A program made the position numbers and the translations under genes. A model generated the notes under the pieces. The model ran no database searches, was not told the origin of the DNA, and saw only the letters and a program-made list of their open reading frames with translations. Of a DNA stretch of 60,000 bases, positions 56,977 to 60,000 are shown piece by piece; the stretch's first letter is position 1, and each line of letters opens with the position of its first letter. Source of the DNA: Lineus longissimus (lineage: Eukaryota; Nemertea; Pilidiophora; Heteronemertea; Lineidae); the NCBI RefSeq assembly GCF_910592395.1, contig NC_088324.1, positions 250,001 to 310,000 on the forward strand, in the 5' to 3' direction.

Positions 56977-58964
56977 GGATAGAAGTGTGAAATATAGGGA
57001 AATGAAATAATACAGGACTCAGGATAGGTTGTTTTCTTTAAGACCAAAAGAGTGCACCTCTAGCTAACTTACTCAACTTTAAAGAGGACTTTAGGCTAGG
57101 TTGGAGCTTGGGGGTGAAACTGGTGGTCTTCCTGTTGGGTAATGACCAATTAGCGGACTGGGTCATGATTGATTCCTCGTACAAGCACAACAGTTTTGAT
57201 GTAGTGAGAGATAGGAGAGACCCCTATAGGCAACTTTGTGTAACTGTCAAAGAAAAGAAAGATTCTTAATTTTTAATTCTGTACACATTGTATAATAATA
57301 AATATTTTAACGTATAAGGATGGTCGTTGTCTCAATTATGTATTTGCTCTTCATATTAAAATGAAACAGAATGTATAATTTACATGACCTGTAGGCCTAT
57401 CTAAACAGTGAGGTCCCAGTGTAATGTGAGTCTTCTCCTATGGAGCCCCGCCCATAGGAAGCCTCATCGGTTTGGCCGCCGCACATGCGCACCTGCGAGT
57501 TAGATAAGAGTACGAGGTGACGACGACCACACCAATATGAGGACGATTCTGTATTACAATCTACATGGAACCTACATATCCTAGGAGTTCATGAATAAAG
57601 CTAACAGCAGGATTTCATTCTTAACGACCTAATTTTTCAAAGACGAAGTCCCCCGCCCTTTAAAAATAACAAGAACTAATAAAGATAAAGAATACGTCAT
57701 TTATCTTGCACTAGCTACCAATTTCTGACCATAGGGGGCTTTTACAAGATAAATCGGCTCCTATTCAGAAGCTATCGCTCCTATTGGCTGTGAGTCGCTT
57801 GATTTCTGTCATATAATGCCTCGAAAGGTTTAACTTGTGCCTAATAAATTCATGTTTTAAGAAAATGGTATCTCAATGAGGTCGTTAACCCCCTATAAGA
57901 CATGCAGGCACCCATTATCGCGCTGTAGCACATCTTGACAGACAAGACCTCGAGACCCCCCTCCCCCCCCCCCCCCGATCCGCGCCTGATGAAACAAGCT
58001 CGATCAAATGCAATAGCATACCGTACTTATGAGTTTGAAAGGCAGTCAGTTGGTGTGTTAACTGCGAAGAATATCACAGGAACACTTAAGATTTCGGAAA
58101 TCAGGTCAAAACTGCTGCAGCAGAAAGTCATTCCCTAGTGTCTGTGCTTGATTATTCAACATATATTTATTGCAATGATAGTCATTCAATGGAGCCGGTG
58201 GAGAAGTTTGAGGATAGAATGTCTGGAAACTAATCATTCAATTATCAGACGGTCGTCGCCTCTTTGAACAATATACCATATCCCGTAAGAATACAATAGG
58301 GCCGGACGCGTTTTACAGAGGACATTTTCTATTTCTACGCCGGGGATGAACTGCGCAGTTAGAAATTTCAGTCGCAAGCCAGACTGCGTTGTGATTGGTT
58401 GGTGTGCGGTGTGATTAACGGCTATCATTTGACAAGCATTTCAAAATATGGGCCTATCGATGGTCTATAGCACGACCACGCTCGATGATTGGCGAGTGGT
58501 CCTTTACCGCGAAGATCATAGCCCTGATAGATGTCAATTACTTCAGCAAAGCCATGATTATTCATACAAAGTTTGAGAGCTGACACTGTCAGTGTCAAGT
58601 GTGTTGATGGGTGTAACAAGCCCCATACTGAACTTCCAGGACCGCCTCCCCCACACATTGAGGGTAAAGATGATCAAGCCCGGCTTGGCATGCCAAGGAC
58701 CAAGCAAGTCCATTATTTGTTTTCGAAGAACCAAAGTTTATGGGTTAGTGCAGGGAGTTGTAATAAGAATGTCATATCATCATGCGGATGAGTTACATGT
58801 TTACCAGGCGCAACAGTCGGCTTGGCACCAGCAGTGTCACGTCGGAGTGACAGTATTATTTATCATTATCATGATATCAAATTACAAAAGGTTGAAAATG
58901 GCAGGTTGTCTTTAATTCATTAAGCCGCAAGCCTGAGAAATCTTGGTTATAACCAATGAAGTTG
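56977..58964. other. Spacer without recognised exon
   Basis: About 2 kb. A C run at 57957-57976 sits within a 67-codon frame (57935-58138) with no known domain. Further CDK5RAP3 exons (acidic middle, C-terminal coiled coil) were looked for and not found. Confidence 0.45.
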
Positions 58965-59567
58965 TCATTGCTGCCATATCGCCTGGTTGCTGCCACATTG
59001 CTGCCATATCGCCTGGTTGCTGCCACATTGCTGCCATATCGCCTGGTTGCTGCCATATCGCCTGGTTGCTGCCACATTGCTGCCATATCGCCTGGTTGCT
59101 GCCACATTGCTGCCATATCGCCTGGTTGCTGCCACATTGCTGCCATATCGTCTGGTTGCTGCCATATCGCCTGGTTGCTGCCACATTGCTGCCATATCGC
59201 CTGGTTGCTGCCACATTGCTGCCATATCGCCTGGTTGCTGCCACATTGCTGCCATATCGCCTGGTTGCTGCCACATTGCTGCCATATCGCCTGGTTGCTG
59301 CCACATTGCTGCCATATCGTCTGGTTGCTGCCATATCGCCTGGTTGCTGCCACATTGCTGCCATATCGCCTGGTTGCTGCCACATTGCTGCCATATCGCC
59401 TGGTTGCTGCCACATTGCTGCCATATCGCCTGGTTGCTGCCACATTGCTGCCATATCGCCTGGTTGCTGCCACATTGCTGCCATATCGCCTGGTTGCTGC
59501 CACATTGCTGCCATATCGCTGCCATATCGCCTGGTTGCTGCCACATTGCTGCCATATCGCCTGGTAG
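58965..59567. repeat. 30-bp minisatellite with 21-bp variants
   Basis: About twenty copies of GCTGCCATATCGCCTGGTTG plus CTGCCACATT, with occasional shortened units lacking the CACATTGCTGC part. The unit has no stops on either strand, so all six frames give long repeats such as CCHIAAISPG. Treated as non-coding. Confidence 0.95.
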
Positions 59568-60000
59568 AAGCAGGGTGGTTAAAAAGGGACAACTTGGGGA
59601 GTGGATTTACCTTGTCAGGAGGATGATACCCCTGTGTTGCCATGTGGCACAACTTGTTGCATCACACTGATGCTGTCTTTTATAATGCGTTTTGCCAGTG
59701 TTGCCGAGGCAGTTTTGGAGCTGGCTTGTCATATTCAGGCACGGCTATGGTTATACCTCGTTCCCGTCATTGTTAATTGTAGTTCACTGATTTTTATCTC
59801 ACATGGGTGAGCTTCTGTCATCACGTCTTGTCCGTCGTCTGTCGGTCCGTCGTCTGTCAGCAATAGGGACATTTTTGCTCACTATTGAGTCCAGAAAGTT
59901 AAAACTTGGTGTGAGGATGTCTTATGACAACATGACTTGACACAAAAAAAATCATCACCATTTGACCTTCTTTCTGGGCCTACTTTTCAGGTGTAAGTAG
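59568..60000. other. Right edge, partial dispersed repeat
   Basis: From about 59790 (CTCACATGGGTGAGCTTCTG, GTCCGTCGTCTGTCGGTCCG) the sequence resembles the start of the element inserted at 44989, including the TTGAGTCCAGAAAGTTAAAA block. It runs out of the window. Confidence 0.5.

Noticed and set aside
57935-58138. Possible further CDK5RAP3 exon
   Set aside because: The sequence does not match the acidic middle or coiled-coil end of that family, and the frame starts in a C run.
58877-59670. Six long overlapping ORFs with CCHIAAISPG or MAAMWQQPGD repeats
   Set aside because: Products of the 30-bp minisatellite, open in every frame on both strands.

Overview
This is a stretch of animal nuclear DNA: spliced genes with GT-AG introns and conserved phases, CR1/L2-type LINE tails, a tRNA-derived SINE, several MITEs and a tyrosine-recombinase retrotransposon. 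The repeat style, the TAGGCCTA-rich spacers and the very high minisatellite load suggest a marine invertebrate. Amphioxus, another invertebrate deuterostome or a lophotrochozoan are all possible; I cannot fix the species from the sequence.

Layout. 1-6600: a tandem duplication carrying LINE 3' ends and foldback elements built from a CGCCTAAT repeat. 6619-17643 (+): a complete lysosomal beta-mannosidase gene (MANBA), which I could join across 17 exons and 977 codons with every intron phase matching. 17800-25600: minisatellites, a MITE and a 3.35-kb tyrosine-recombinase element inserted cleanly inside a minisatellite. 25971-29137 and 56749-56930 (+): exons of CDK5RAP3 (C53/LZAP, a UFMylation ligase partner), with gaps, an in-frame TAG and a phase mismatch. 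Between its exons lies an apparent 27.6-kb intron.

Inside that intron, on the minus strand, sits an intronless gene of 1288 codons (33852-37718). It encodes an ankyrin-repeat protein whose C-terminal half is a Mab-21/cGAS-like nucleotidyltransferase domain with the expected acidic triad. Its first part, promoter region and about 9 kb of upstream DNA were tandemly duplicated (37345-46819 and 46820-54731, joined at a 5-bp microhomology), leaving a truncated second copy of the gene at 46777-47193.

The two most unusual signals are: (1) the ankyrin/cGAS-like receptor fusion with near-identical 67-residue units, a plausible innate-immune sensor; and (2) repeated occurrence, in two neighbouring genes, of tandem repeats that straddle splice junctions (exon 8 donor, exon 10 donor and exon 16 acceptor of MANBA; one donor and one acceptor of CDK5RAP3), as if splice sites seed minisatellites here. 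The genes have no obvious shared pathway; what they share is a very repeat-prone setting. All calls come from reading and hand-translating the sequence; no database search was run.
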